Source: a virus. Taken from it: 37,296 bases of DNA. The notes below the pieces were generated by a model. It searched no databases. It had not been told where the DNA came from and worked only from the letters and a program-made list of their open reading frames with translations. The stretch lies in the IMG/VR virus record IMGVR_UViG_3300044591_001410, positions 1 to 37,296 of that record; one strand, 5' to 3'. This document shows, in pieces, positions 14,512-20,978 of this stretch. Position 1 is the first letter of the stretch. The number at the start of each line of letters is the position of its first letter. Position numbers and translations under genes: made by a program.

Positions 14512-14958
14512 TCACCATGAGTATTCCCTCGGTGCGATGAGTTTGAACTCGCTCACCGGAATGTGGACGACAGGTTCCTTGTCTGGTTCCCACCGCACCT
14601 TGTTCGGAATCATGTAGCCCACCGGATACGGCTTGCGCTGGATCATCATGTAGTGAATGCCTTCCAGCCACTCGACGCAAAAGGCAACCGGCAAAAGGTC
14701 GGTCATCTGCATGGCGTGAACGTATTTTTGGGCGCTCCATGTCAGTGTGTTGTATTTGTTAATCGAGAGCAGTTCGCCGTCCTTGTCCTTGCGCTGACGG
14801 GCCTCGGCAAACGCCACAGCCCGCCCGTTCCGAAACAGCACAGCATCCACGCAATAGGCTTTAGAGCATGGCGCGGCCTCGCACTTAAACGCCTCGGCGG
14901 CGGTGCGGATGATCCGCTCCTCTACCTCGCGGTGCTGTGCTGTTTCAAACAGAGGCAT
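14512..14958 (-). CDS. Small PD-(D/E)XK-like nuclease candidate
   Basis: A 148-residue product, MPLFETAQHREVEERIIRTA. The core reads CVDAVLFRNGRAVAFAEARQRK, fitting D-x(n)-(E)-x-(R/K) of PD-(D/E)XK folds with D, E and an AR in place of xK, then NTLTWSAQKYVHAMQMTDLLPVAFCVEW, like the helix and last strand of phage nucleases of this size. The replacement of the catalytic Lys by Arg leaves activity in doubt. The start overlaps the stop of the SSB-tailed gene (TGATG). Likely part of DNA recombination or metabolism. Confidence 0.5.
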   Translation of the reverse strand: MPLFETAQHREVEERIIRTAAEAFKCEAAPCSKAYCVDAVLFRNGRAVAFAEARQRKDKDGELLSINKYNTLTWSAQKYVHAMQMTDLLPVAFCVEWLEGIHYMMIQRKPYPVGYMIPNKVRWEPDKEPVVHIPVSEFKLIAPREYSW

Positions 14959-15230
14959 CAGAACGGAATATCGTCGTCAGTCGCCGGTTCGTCCGTCACC
15001 CGCGGTGCCGCCGGTTTGGGTGCATTGTAGTTGCTGCCCTTTTCCTTCGGTTGCCACGGCGGGCCAAACTTCAGCGAGAGGAAGTCCTTCCCGCTTTTGC
15101 TCGTTTGCTCCCAGATGCTGATCTCGTAGTCGCGGCCTTCGATTTTGACAGGGCCAGACCACTTTGGAGCTTTTGGATTATCGCTCTGGCGCGGGAATGC
15201 CGCGCCTCTATTGTCGTCGTTGTATTGCAT
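14958..15230 (-). CDS. Small protein with an SSB-type acidic C-terminal tip
   Basis: A 90-residue product, MQYNDDNRGAAFPRQSDNPK. The core, PKWSGPVKIEGRDYEISIWEQ followed by TSKSGKDFLSLKFG, is a compact beta unit seen in small phage proteins of recombination operons. The chain ends TDDDIPF, the sequence used by bacterial single-strand-binding proteins to dock partners. It is shorter than normal SSB (about 110-180 residues), so it may be a truncated or unrelated fold that borrowed the tail. The leader (CAACACCAACACC before ATG) has no Shine-Dalgarno. Confidence 0.6.
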   Translation of the reverse strand: MQYNDDNRGAAFPRQSDNPKAPKWSGPVKIEGRDYEISIWEQTSKSGKDFLSLKFGPPWQPKEKGSNYNAPKPAAPRVTDEPATDDDIPF

Positions 15231-15433
15231 GGTGTTGGTGTTGTTGCTATGTCGAGCGTCCCATTTGGGAGCGCGAAAATTTGATCACTGCGGAAGTGGC
15301 AATGTGCGCCGTCCTTTTCCATGACGACCGTCCACAGATCGTTGGCCAGTCCGCTCTCCTTGGAGCAGATCGTGACCCACCCGTAGCCAATCGGCGTGGA
15401 CACGGGGTATTGGCGTTGCAGTTCCAGCATCAT
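15071..15433 (-). CDS. Small protein with a long overlap onto the SSB-tailed gene
   Basis: Start chosen at ATG 15433 (MMLELQRQYPVSTPIGYGWV), which overlaps the TGA of the preceding 38-codon frame (ATGA), giving 120 residues. The first 70 residues (VTICSKESGLANDLWTVVMEKDGAHCHFRSDQIFALPNGTL) look like a folded domain. The last 54 overlap the next gene in another frame and turn into a Ser/Lys/Arg-rich tail, as expected of a shadow. Either a natural read-through into a long overlap or a lost stop codon. Function unknown. Confidence 0.5.
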   Translation of the reverse strand: MMLELQRQYPVSTPIGYGWVTICSKESGLANDLWTVVMEKDGAHCHFRSDQIFALPNGTLDIATTPTPCNTTTTIEARHSRARAIIQKLQSGLALSKSKAATTRSASGSKRAKAGRTSSR

Positions 15434-15546
15434 CGCAAAAAGTTCCGGCGGGCTTCGATTAGCGTCATATCGAAGCGGCCCCCACACACATGTCGGGCGA
15501 TTGCCACATGCACGTTGACACAGCCTGTTCCGCCGAAAAGTTTCAT
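15430..15546 (-). CDS. 38-residue protein, ATGA-coupled at both ends
   Basis: MKLFGGTGCVNVHVAIARHV, then CGGRFDMTLIEARRNFLR. ATG 15546 overlaps the stop of the upstream gene, and its own TGA overlaps the next ATG. The coupling at both ends is what makes a frame this short believable. Not recognised. Confidence 0.45.
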   Translation of the reverse strand: MKLFGGTGCVNVHVAIARHVCGGRFDMTLIEARRNFLR

Positions 15547-15755
15547 CGTCGTGACTTTGTTTTGACTAAACCGATACGCCGAAAATGTTGCGGGTTGCGA
15601 TGAATCCACGCGATGACCTCGCCGGTATTGTGGACGTCGGACGCCCAGACGGCATTGTCCGAAACGAGCGGGCAGTGTTCGGCAAGGATATTCATCACTG
15701 CTGTCTCATCGTCCTGCATGCTGTAGGCGATGAAGTCCTCCAGACTGTTGGGCAT
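15543..15755 (-). CDS. Small acidic protein, 70 residues
   Basis: MPNSLEDFIAYSMQDDETAV, a helical acidic protein, ending HFRRIGLVKTKSRR. The last residues are encoded by copy g of the dispersed motif. It overlaps the end of the HNH gene by about 50 bp and has AGG just before its ATG. No family recognised. Confidence 0.5.
   Translation of the reverse strand: MPNSLEDFIAYSMQDDETAVMNILAEHCPLVSDNAVWASDVHNTGEVIAWIHRNPQHFRRIGLVKTKSRR
15560..15572 (-). promoter_or_regulatory. Dispersed 13-bp motif, copy g
   Basis: Minus strand reads GGTTTAGTCAAAA at the 3' end of the 70-codon gene, 13 bp upstream of the next ATG (15546). Confidence 0.55.
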
Positions 15756-16419
15756 CCTGCGATTTTATGGGTGTGGTCAAATGGACTTTTACGCCCGCCT
15801 GCTGCATCGCTTCGACAAGTGCTGTCGCGTAAAATTGCACGTTATCCCACCGGCCATGTTCGGTGACGTTTCGCAGTCGTGTGTCGTATTCAATTTCGCA
15901 CCACCGGCACCGATCATCCGCATCGTCGCACGCCGCATATTCGTATCCGCACGCGCTGCAAATCGGCGGCGGTTGCTTCCGGTCAGTTTTGCTTTTGATC
16001 CGCCAAGCCCCATTGATTCCGCGGGACACTTCTTCCAGCACACCAAATCCCCACTCATTCATGGCGGCGTTCACGCAATAGGCCACAATTCTGATGTTGT
16101 CGTGCGTGTAGCCCTTGGTGGTGTCAATCCGGTCAAGGCTGGGTCGATAGGGATTGCGATAGAACCTTTCGTCTTTTCTAAACGGAATTGTTGAAAGGGC
16201 GCAGCGGTATTTGTTTTTGATCACTTGCTCGGCCAACACTTCGTGATTTAGCTCAAAAGGTAGTTTTTTCAGCTTGGCCCGCTTGCGGGCGTCCCATGTG
16301 CCTCGGATCACTTCGCCAATTACCCAATCCGCATGCGGGTGCTTTGGTGTGCCTTCTTCTTCCCAGTGACGGCTGAAATCATAAATCAGCTTTTGCCGGA
16401 CAAATTTGGTCACATTCAC
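15706..16419 (-). CDS. HNH-type endonuclease-like protein with C-terminal zinc ribbon
   Basis: GTG 16419 (VNVTKFVRQKLIYDFSRHWE) overlaps the previous stop as GTGA and gives 237 residues. The core CALSTIPF, then PYRPSLDRIDTTKGYTHDNIRIVAYCVNAAMNEWG, matches the phage HNH pattern of PS(L/I)DRID..KGYT..N.R.V...N.A.N.WG. After it come CSACGYEYAAC and CRWCEIEYD, a CxxC/CxxC zinc ribbon. Whether it cuts DNA (packaging or homing) is not known. The final residues overlap the next gene, so the true end may carry a shadow tail. Confidence 0.7.
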   Translation of the reverse strand: MNVTKFVRQKLIYDFSRHWEEEGTPKHPHADWVIGEVIRGTWDARKRAKLKKLPFELNHEVLAEQVIKNKYRCALSTIPFRKDERFYRNPYRPSLDRIDTTKGYTHDNIRIVAYCVNAAMNEWGFGVLEEVSRGINGAWRIKSKTDRKQPPPICSACGYEYAACDDADDRCRWCEIEYDTRLRNVTEHGRWDNVQFYATALVEAMQQAGVKVHLTTPIKSQDAQQSGGLHRLQHAGR

Positions 16420-17255
16420 GCTGCCACCACCCCTTCCAGTTCGCGGATCTTCTCGCGGATGCGGGCAACCTCGGCCTTGGCCTCTTCCTTCCACTCCGTT
16501 TCCCAAGGGCAGTCGGCTTTTTGTCTCCGGTTCCGCGGGTCACCCTTCATTCGCTCCAGCTTCGCTTTTAAGGCGTCGATGCCCTGTTTGGCATCCCAGA
16601 CCCCCTTGGGTTTAGTCAAGGCCGTGGCGGGGCGTTTACGCTCGTTCTCGGCCCAATGTGATGCAAAGCGTGATAGGTCATGCGGCATGGACTTGATCGG
16701 GATCGCATTTCGATCCACCCAGCCCACCGCTTCGCGTGCGTCGTAATACGCCTTGCACACTTCCGGCGTCACGCTGGCCATCTGACCGGCTGCGACAACC
16801 TCCTCCAAAGTCCACCCGCGGCGGATAGATAGATCCATAGAAGATGAAGATGAAGAAGAAGGGGTTGGTTTTTGCTTGCCGGTTTGCTTAACCAAATTGC
16901 CAAGCAAAAGCGGGTTGCCCCCCTTGCTTCCGGCCTCGGCCCGAATCTGTCTAATCTCCTCATCACGAACCATTCGCCGCGAAAAGATCGCGCCATTTTC
17001 GTCGCGGGAGAACACTTTATTCTCCTCCAGTTCTTTCAATAATTTGAGGCAGGTTTGCGGCGACAAACCCACAAGTTTTGCGAGGGTTTTGTGCGAGAAA
17101 CCCCTGCCGTTTTGCGTGAGTTTGCCGTATTCGTCGCACTCATGGGCGATGCACATCATCTCGACCCACAGCCCTCGCGCCGCCAGCGAGCAGAGCCGGA
17201 GGCCGGAGTCGTTGCGCCAGTCCGACGGATAGAATTGGAAGGATGGGCGTTTCAC
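16416..17255 (-). CDS. Winged-helix phage replication protein (replisome organiser-like)
   Basis: Start GTG 17255 (VKRPSFQFYPSDWRNDSGLR), preceded by AGGAGAGGCT and overlapping the RusA stop as GTGA; 279 residues. The N-terminal FYP.DW..D..LR.CS..ARGLW.EM..IAHE and the following HKTLAKLVGLSPQTCLKLLKELEENKVFSRDE wing are typical of phage O-like or DnaD-like initiation proteins. A linker of seven serines separates it from a C-terminal helical part ending in a coiled coil (KAKLERMKGD..., EAKAEVARIREKIRELEG). It would bind the origin and recruit the host helicase. Confidence 0.7.
   Translation of the reverse strand: MKRPSFQFYPSDWRNDSGLRLCSLAARGLWVEMMCIAHECDEYGKLTQNGRGFSHKTLAKLVGLSPQTCLKLLKELEENKVFSRDENGAIFSRRMVRDEEIRQIRAEAGSKGGNPLLLGNLVKQTGKQKPTPSSSSSSSMDLSIRRGWTLEEVVAAGQMASVTPEVCKAYYDAREAVGWVDRNAIPIKSMPHDLSRFASHWAENERKRPATALTKPKGVWDAKQGIDALKAKLERMKGDPRNRRQKADCPWETEWKEEAKAEVARIREKIRELEGVVAA
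16608..16619 (+). promoter_or_regulatory. Dispersed motif, weaker copy h (intragenic)
   Basis: Reads GGGTTTAGTCAA on the plus strand within the replication gene, where it encodes part of LTKPKG on the other strand. Reversed relative to transcription and lacking the trailing A-run, so it may be chance. Confidence 0.3.
16823..16867. repeat. Short simple repeats coding a poly-serine linker
   Basis: A GATA-type triple repeat followed by GAA/GAT triplets; on the minus strand this encodes the linker of seven serines plus neighbours in the replication protein. Such runs can vary in length by slippage. Confidence 0.5.
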
Positions 17256-17647
17256 AGCCTCTCCTTCATCGTGATTTCCAAATACGGATCTCCCACGCGG
17301 CACTTCTCCGCGACCAGTTGATCCACCAGCGCGTCGTCCGCGATCCATCCGGCAGGAACCAGCGCGTCCAAAACGCCCTTGCACAAGTTGTCGAGGTCGG
17401 GCCGCACCGCGTGGATGCGCTCGTTTGGCCGCGCCTTGGTCACGCGGAAGGCGAACTTGATCTTGATCAGCACCGGAAACTCCACTGGTTGCCGCGGCTT
17501 AAATTGCCGAAGCTGCAAGACCAGCGCGTCCTGCGCGTCCTTGACCTTTTTCTTTGTGAAGAACATGGGGCGACCGGCGCGAACCATCACGCCCTTCTGC
17601 TGGGCGGTGACGGTTGGTGGGTCGCCGTTAATAATTGCGGTAATCAT
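17252..17647 (-). CDS. rusA: RusA-type Holliday junction resolvase
   Basis: A 131-residue product, MITAIINGDPPTVTAQQKGV, of RusA length (about 120). The motif RPDLDNLCKGVLDAL places two Asp at 84 and 86, with a third acidic cluster at WIADDALV (104-105), matching the three catalytic aspartates of RusA (D70, D72, D91 in the coliphage-derived enzyme). It would cleave four-way junctions after phage recombination or replication. ATGA overlaps tie it to the genes on both sides. Confidence 0.92.
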   Translation of the reverse strand: MITAIINGDPPTVTAQQKGVMVRAGRPMFFTKKKVKDAQDALVLQLRQFKPRQPVEFPVLIKIKFAFRVTKARPNERIHAVRPDLDNLCKGVLDALVPAGWIADDALVDQLVAEKCRVGDPYLEITMKERL

Positions 17648-17955
17648 TGTGTGGGCTTTTTTCTGCGCGGTGGGCGCGGTTTTGGCGTAGTAATCCGGCG
17701 GCGAACGAATCCCTCCGGCAGACCGATTTCGATGAGAGCGGCTTGAAGGTCTTGATCTGGAACCTCCGCGCCGTGTTTCAGCATGTCATCGAGCGCATCG
17801 CTTCGGTCGGGAACCATGCGGAGGGACAGCGTCTCCCACCACACGATCCGCGCCGCTGCGTGCCGCACGGGCAGCGCCAGCGCCATTAGACGCTGACGCC
17901 ACTCCGCGGGCGTGATGCCTCGGCTCCATCTCGGAACGTAGGCTTTGTCGCTCAT
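17644..17955 (-). CDS. Small basic protein upstream of RusA
   Basis: From ATG 17955 (MSDKAYVPRWSRGITPAEWR), 103 residues, ending in a basic Pro-rich tail (RRRITTPKPRPPRRKKPTQ). Charged and helical in the middle (RLMALALPVRHAAARIVWWE). Possibly nucleic-acid binding from its tail; family not recognised. ATGA overlap with the gene on each side. Confidence 0.6.
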   Translation of the reverse strand: MSDKAYVPRWSRGITPAEWRQRLMALALPVRHAAARIVWWETLSLRMVPDRSDALDDMLKHGAEVPDQDLQAALIEIGLPEGFVRRRITTPKPRPPRRKKPTQ

Positions 17956-18191
17956 GGTTTTACTTCCTTGACCTTTAGGTCGCGCTTGATGGTGACCTTG
18001 GTGACAAACGAAGTGACCACTTCGCAGATTTCGTAAGTCCACCCAAGGTCGCTGTTATAGTCGGAAGCATGCTCCTTTTCGTTCTGCTCCTTGATGAACT
18101 TCTCCGCTTCCGCCTTGGTGCGAAACCTTCCGTCGATTTCGCCCTCATGGCGGTCGCCCTCGTCCGTATAGACAACGAGAAACTTGCTCAT
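17952..18191 (-). CDS. Small conserved-looking protein next to the exonuclease
   Basis: From ATG 18191 (MSKFLVVYTDEGDRHEGEID), 79 residues. An alternating pattern VVYTDEG....GEIDGRFRTKAEAEKFIKEQNEKE suggests a small beta-alpha fold. No family recognised. The start overlaps the exonuclease TGA. Confidence 0.6.
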   Translation of the reverse strand: MSKFLVVYTDEGDRHEGEIDGRFRTKAEAEKFIKEQNEKEHASDYNSDLGWTYEICEVVTSFVTKVTIKRDLKVKEVKP

Positions 18192-19000
18192 AGTGCCGCC
18201 TCCGCTTGCTTTGCCGCCCACGCCGGAAGACCCAGCGTAGTGATGTCGGTCGTGAACGACGGCCAGTGGTCTTCGGCCATGCAGTTCTTCACCAGCGCCA
18301 GATCGCGCTGGTATTGCTTGCGGCCCCACTCAATCGCTTGCTGGTCGAGCGCGTAGACGGCGACCGCAAACGGCGGTGTCTTCTCGACGCAAACAAACAA
18401 GAACTCCGTCTTGTCGAGTCCCAGCAACGCGCACAGATCGAGGTAGTAGGCGGCTTGAACGTCGTAGCGGTAGTTGACCACTGACTTGGCCATCATGTCG
18501 GGATCTGCTGACTGGCAGCTTTTGATGTCCACGATGACGTTGCCGCCCTCTGGCAGCGCATCGATCCGCGCTTTGCGAAGGACGCCGTCTTCGCCACTTG
18601 CGAATAGCGAACACTCGGTCTTCGCGTTGGCCAAGACGCGCTTGACCGCGGGGTGCGACCAGACGCTCTCGCGCATGCCGGTGATCGTGTCAGCTTCCTG
18701 CGACGTTATGATCGGCAATGTCTGCGCTGCTTTCCATTCTTTGCCTTCTTTAGTGGCAAGATTCATGCCCGCGGGTTTGACAACCCAAGCGCCGGAAACC
18801 GTCTCCGGTTCCAAGATGGCGCGATGAATCATCTGCCCCAATCGCATGGCCGGTGTCGTTTCGACACGGAGCAGCCCGTCGATGTATGCCTTAAAGTGCG
18901 CGGGCGTCCGCGGCGGCGCGATGTAGTCGAGCGCCGATTTGCTGATGCCCTCGGCTTCGCGGTATTGCTTTTCCGGTAGCGAGAGGATGCCGGTGTTCAT
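18188..19000 (-). CDS. RecE-like PD-(D/E)XK exonuclease
   Basis: From ATG 19000 (MNTGILSLPEKQYREAEGIS), with AAGGAGG before it; 270 residues. The family layout is visible: Y....GIS.S.L......P.H......, a LG..IH helix with H60 region (RLGQMIH), D147 in KARIDAL, then VDIK at 157-160, the catalytic DxK, and a QxxxY helix at Q182-Y186. This matches phage exonucleases that partner RecT/Beta annealases (RecE/PDDEXK_1 type). It likely resects DNA ends for single-strand annealing with the RecT-like protein just upstream in the operon. Confidence 0.88.
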   Translation of the reverse strand: MNTGILSLPEKQYREAEGISKSALDYIAPPRTPAHFKAYIDGLLRVETTPAMRLGQMIHRAILEPETVSGAWVVKPAGMNLATKEGKEWKAAQTLPIITSQEADTITGMRESVWSHPAVKRVLANAKTECSLFASGEDGVLRKARIDALPEGGNVIVDIKSCQSADPDMMAKSVVNYRYDVQAAYYLDLCALLGLDKTEFLFVCVEKTPPFAVAVYALDQQAIEWGRKQYQRDLALVKNCMAEDHWPSFTTDITTLGLPAWAAKQAEAAL

Positions 19001-19152
19001 ATTCCGGCCTCCTTCGCTGCGGAGTTGAGAGTATCGCTTTGCGTGCGGCGGTGTTCCAACTCGGCCATGAACTCGGCCACCATGTGGTCGCCGGTCAGCC
19101 GGTCGGTCAGCGTGTCGAGCCACTCGACGGCCCAAACGAGGTCGGCGTTCAT
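18997..19152 (-). CDS. 51-residue protein between RecT-like and RecE-like genes
   Basis: MNADLVWAVEWLDTLTDRLT from ATG 19152, ending SAAKEAGI. It overlaps the RecT-like TGA at its start, and its own TGA overlaps the exonuclease ATG. The sequence between two strong genes is fully coding in this frame. An amphipathic helical protein of unknown function. Confidence 0.6.
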   Translation of the reverse strand: MNADLVWAVEWLDTLTDRLTGDHMVAEFMAELEHRRTQSDTLNSAAKEAGI

Positions 19153-19874
19153 TTCAGCACCTCCGCAAACAGTTCGCCGGTCGCTTTGTCGTTGAGCGCG
19201 GCGCGTTGAGACGGCTCCGCGGCAGTGTCGAAGAACTCCGCGGCGGTTGTCACCTCCGGCAGCACTACGCTGGACGCGACTTCGCGCCCGCGGGCCACCT
19301 TGACTTGGTAGTCGGCCACCTCTTCGCGGATGCCCAGACCGCGCAGCGCGTCGGGGAAGGCATCGCGCAGCGCCCAGCTACGCGCCCGCATCTGGAGCAT
19401 GCGAGCCGGATACTGCTGCCACGGCCCCGCCTTGCCCCACAGGCCCGCCTTCTTGGCGTCGGCCTCGCTGAACGTGCGGACGACCGGCGAGCGGTCGCGG
19501 CGCTTTACCACGCATGTCGCGGTGTTGCCCTCGACCTTCTCGTCGATGTCGAGGAACGCCGGATGCGCCGTCGCAATGGCCAGTGCAGTGTCTCCGTAGA
19601 CGACCGGCTTGCCGTTGACGATGGCGATGGACTGAAGTGCCTGCATGGGCGCGAGGCCCAGTTCCAAGCCATGCTGGACGGCGACCATGACCGCTTCGGG
19701 ACTGCTAAAGCCCTTGGGCGCGAGGCCACTGTTGACGACCGCCTTGCAAAAGCGGCCAAGTTCATCAAAAGAGCGCAACTGCACTCCGTGGGAGTCGAGA
19801 CTGATCTCGACTGGTTTTTGCTTGGCCAACGTGAGTTGACCACTTTCTGTATGCATTGTATTTTGGTCTTTCAT
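19149..19874 (-). CDS. RecT-like single-strand annealing protein
   Basis: Most likely from ATG 19874 (MKDQNTMHTESGQLTLAKQK; GGAG about 12 bp before); ATG 19931 would add 19 residues. The core LRSFDELGRFCKAVVNSGLAPKGF continues into SPEAVMVAVQHGLELGLAPMQALQSIAIVNGKPVVYGD, then ALAIA, EADAKKAGLWGKAGPWQQYPARMLQMRARSWALRDAFPDALRG, the familiar phrase set of phage RecT family proteins. It would anneal complementary strands exposed by the exonuclease. It is the longest gene of the early ATGA-linked operon. Confidence 0.85.
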   Translation of the reverse strand: MKDQNTMHTESGQLTLAKQKPVEISLDSHGVQLRSFDELGRFCKAVVNSGLAPKGFSSPEAVMVAVQHGLELGLAPMQALQSIAIVNGKPVVYGDTALAIATAHPAFLDIDEKVEGNTATCVVKRRDRSPVVRTFSEADAKKAGLWGKAGPWQQYPARMLQMRARSWALRDAFPDALRGLGIREEVADYQVKVARGREVASSVVLPEVTTAAEFFDTAAEPSQRAALNDKATGELFAEVLK

Positions 19875-19933
19875 TGTGTGACCCGTCTCCGCGGCATGCT
19901 GCGGGGGCGGGTTTTGTTTTGTGGGTTGCATGC

Positions 19934-20095
19934 CTAAATTCGTGTGCTGCGGTTTTCGATTTTCCGTAGGAGCCAGCGGTTCCAGCGGTGGTTGTCTGTG
20001 GCGGTCGCGTGACCGGCGACCCAGCCCAGCCCGTAGACGAGGACAAGGGTCATCGCCCACAGAGCGGTAAAGAATCCGACGAGTGCGTAGTCCAT
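19934..20095 (-). CDS. Single-span small membrane protein
   Basis: From ATG 20095 (MDYALVGFFTALWAMTLVLV), 53 residues: one hydrophobic helix (about 4-30, ending GLGWVAGHA) and a basic tail (RWLLRKIENRSTRI). The ATG overlaps the stop of the gene before it (TAATG). Family and function not recognised. Confidence 0.55.
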   Translation of the reverse strand: MDYALVGFFTALWAMTLVLVYGLGWVAGHATATDNHRWNRWLLRKIENRSTRI

Positions 20096-20283
20096 TAGAT
20101 GCACACCTCCCGTTGCTGAAGTTTGCGGTAAGCCGACACGCATTCGCGCAGCCTGTTGCGCCACGAAGGATCGTGACGCCATTTCCAAAACCGGCAGATA
20201 TCCTCGCGGATAGCGCACCGGAGCATGACGAGTTCCATCGTCGTGAACGGCGGAACTTTGTAGGTAGGTTCGGGTGTGTTCAT
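20095..20283 (-). CDS. Small helical protein of the early operon
   Basis: From ATG 20283 (MNTPEPTYKVPPFTTMELVM), 62 residues, with a Cys/Arg/Trp-rich helix pair (RCAIREDICRFWKWRHDPSW). No family recognised. Overlaps its neighbours on both sides. Confidence 0.5.
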   Translation of the reverse strand: MNTPEPTYKVPPFTTMELVMLRCAIREDICRFWKWRHDPSWRNRLRECVSAYRKLQQREVCI

Positions 20284-20507
20284 TGTGTGTTTTTGTTTCT
20301 GCGGTGGTTGATGCGCTGGCACATAGCCGACGCGAAAGTGACCCAGTTCGGGTTGACGTCTTGGCCCTCGTCGCAAAGCCACTTGTGAATGGCGCGGAAG
20401 CCCCAGCCCTTGCCGCGCAACACTTCGACGGCATCGACAAGTTCGTGGCTGTAGTTGCGCTGGTCGCCGCGGGGAGCGGCGTGGGCTTTATCGATTAGCG
20501 TGATCAT
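20280..20507 (-). CDS. Small protein possibly controlled by the adjacent operator
   Basis: A 75-residue protein, MITLIDKAHAAPRGDQRNYS. The part HELVDAVEVLRGKGWGFRAIHKWLCDEG followed by VNPNWVTFASAMCQRIN looks like a helix-turn-helix region with an ending in basic residues. Not assigned to a family. Its ATG overlaps the end of the RHH gene, and the palindrome at 20520-20532 is 13 bp upstream. Confidence 0.5.
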   Translation of the reverse strand: MITLIDKAHAAPRGDQRNYSHELVDAVEVLRGKGWGFRAIHKWLCDEGQDVNPNWVTFASAMCQRINHRRNKNTQ

Positions 20508-20670
20508 GTTTGGCGGGTAGGTGTATTACACCTTCAGACGCAAAAATGAGTCGAAGGGAGTTGACGACTTGCTTGGTGAAACTGCGCTCCTCGCGCACGG
20601 CCAGACGCTCAATGACGTCGGCTAATTCGCGTGGGAATGAGACGGACTTGCGGACAATTTTTTTGCTCAT
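20488..20670 (-). CDS. Ribbon-helix-helix (Arc/CopG-like) regulator 1
   Basis: A 60-residue protein, MSKKIVRKSVSFPRELADVI. The short strand VRKSVSFP followed by helix ELADVIERLAVREERSFTKQVVNSLRLIF is the Arc/CopG pattern: alternating strand, then an amphipathic helix, turn and second helix. As a dimer it should bind short palindromic DNA. Two GGTG-CACC-like sites lie directly upstream (20698-20724) and one inside its 3' end (20520-20532), consistent with autoregulation and control of the next gene. Confidence 0.75.
   Translation of the reverse strand: MSKKIVRKSVSFPRELADVIERLAVREERSFTKQVVNSLRLIFASEGVIHLPAKHDHANR
20520..20532. promoter_or_regulatory. Perfect palindrome GGTGTATTACACC
   Basis: A 13-bp perfect dyad in the 3' end of the RHH-1 gene, 13 bp upstream of the ATG of the next gene. 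The same core recurs at 20698-20724 and 20987-21008. Candidate operator for one of the RHH proteins. Confidence 0.6.
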
Positions 20671-20697
20671 GCGTGGGATTCGATTGGGCGTCGAATA

Positions 20698-20724
20698 GGT
20701 GCATTACACCATGTGCATGACACC
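20698..20724. promoter_or_regulatory. Tandem operator-like palindromes upstream of RHH-1
   Basis: Plus strand GGTGCATTACACC (20698-20710), one mismatch from a perfect dyad, then GTGCATGACACC (20713-20724). In minus orientation they read GGTGTCATGCAC and GGTGTAATGCACC, sharing GGTGT(A/C)ATGCAC. They are 28-54 bp upstream of the RHH-1 ATG, where a promoter would lie. Confidence 0.6.
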
Positions 20725-20750
20725 TCGCCAAGAAAAAAATGATGGCCCCG

Positions 20751-20978
20751 CTAAATTTTTTTCCGGCTGAATTTGAAGGTCTGGTTTTCGCGCAAAAACT
20801 TCTTCGCTTCGGGATAGCGGGTAGCGAGGATTTCCAAGGTCGCCCTTGTAAAGTCGCCGCCGTATTGCGCGTCGGCCACGCCTTGGATGCGCTCGACCAA
20901 GTCACTGGGAAACGACAAGGACTTCACCACCCGATCTTTCGACCGGCGGTTGCCGCTTGTGCTGGTTTTCTTTTTCAT
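20751..20978 (-). CDS. Ribbon-helix-helix (Arc/CopG-like) regulator 2
   Basis: From ATG 20978 (MKKKTSTSGNRRSKDRVVKS), 75 residues. A basic disordered tail leads into strand VVKSLSFP, then SDLVERIQGVADAQYGGDFTRATLEILATRYPEAKKFL, again the ribbon-helix-helix pattern. It is related in layout to RHH-1 but longer by a C-terminal RENQTFKFSRKKI tail. The inverted repeat at 20987-21008 lies 9 bp upstream of its ATG. Together the pair is a good candidate for the early or lysogeny switch, although direct evidence is lacking. Confidence 0.75.
   Translation of the reverse strand: MKKKTSTSGNRRSKDRVVKSLSFPSDLVERIQGVADAQYGGDFTRATLEILATRYPEAKKFLRENQTFKFSRKKI

Noticed and set aside
16823-16867. Possible CRISPR or tandem repeat array
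   Set aside because: It is a short in-frame simple repeat coding for serines. No spacer-repeat pattern exists here or elsewhere in the window.
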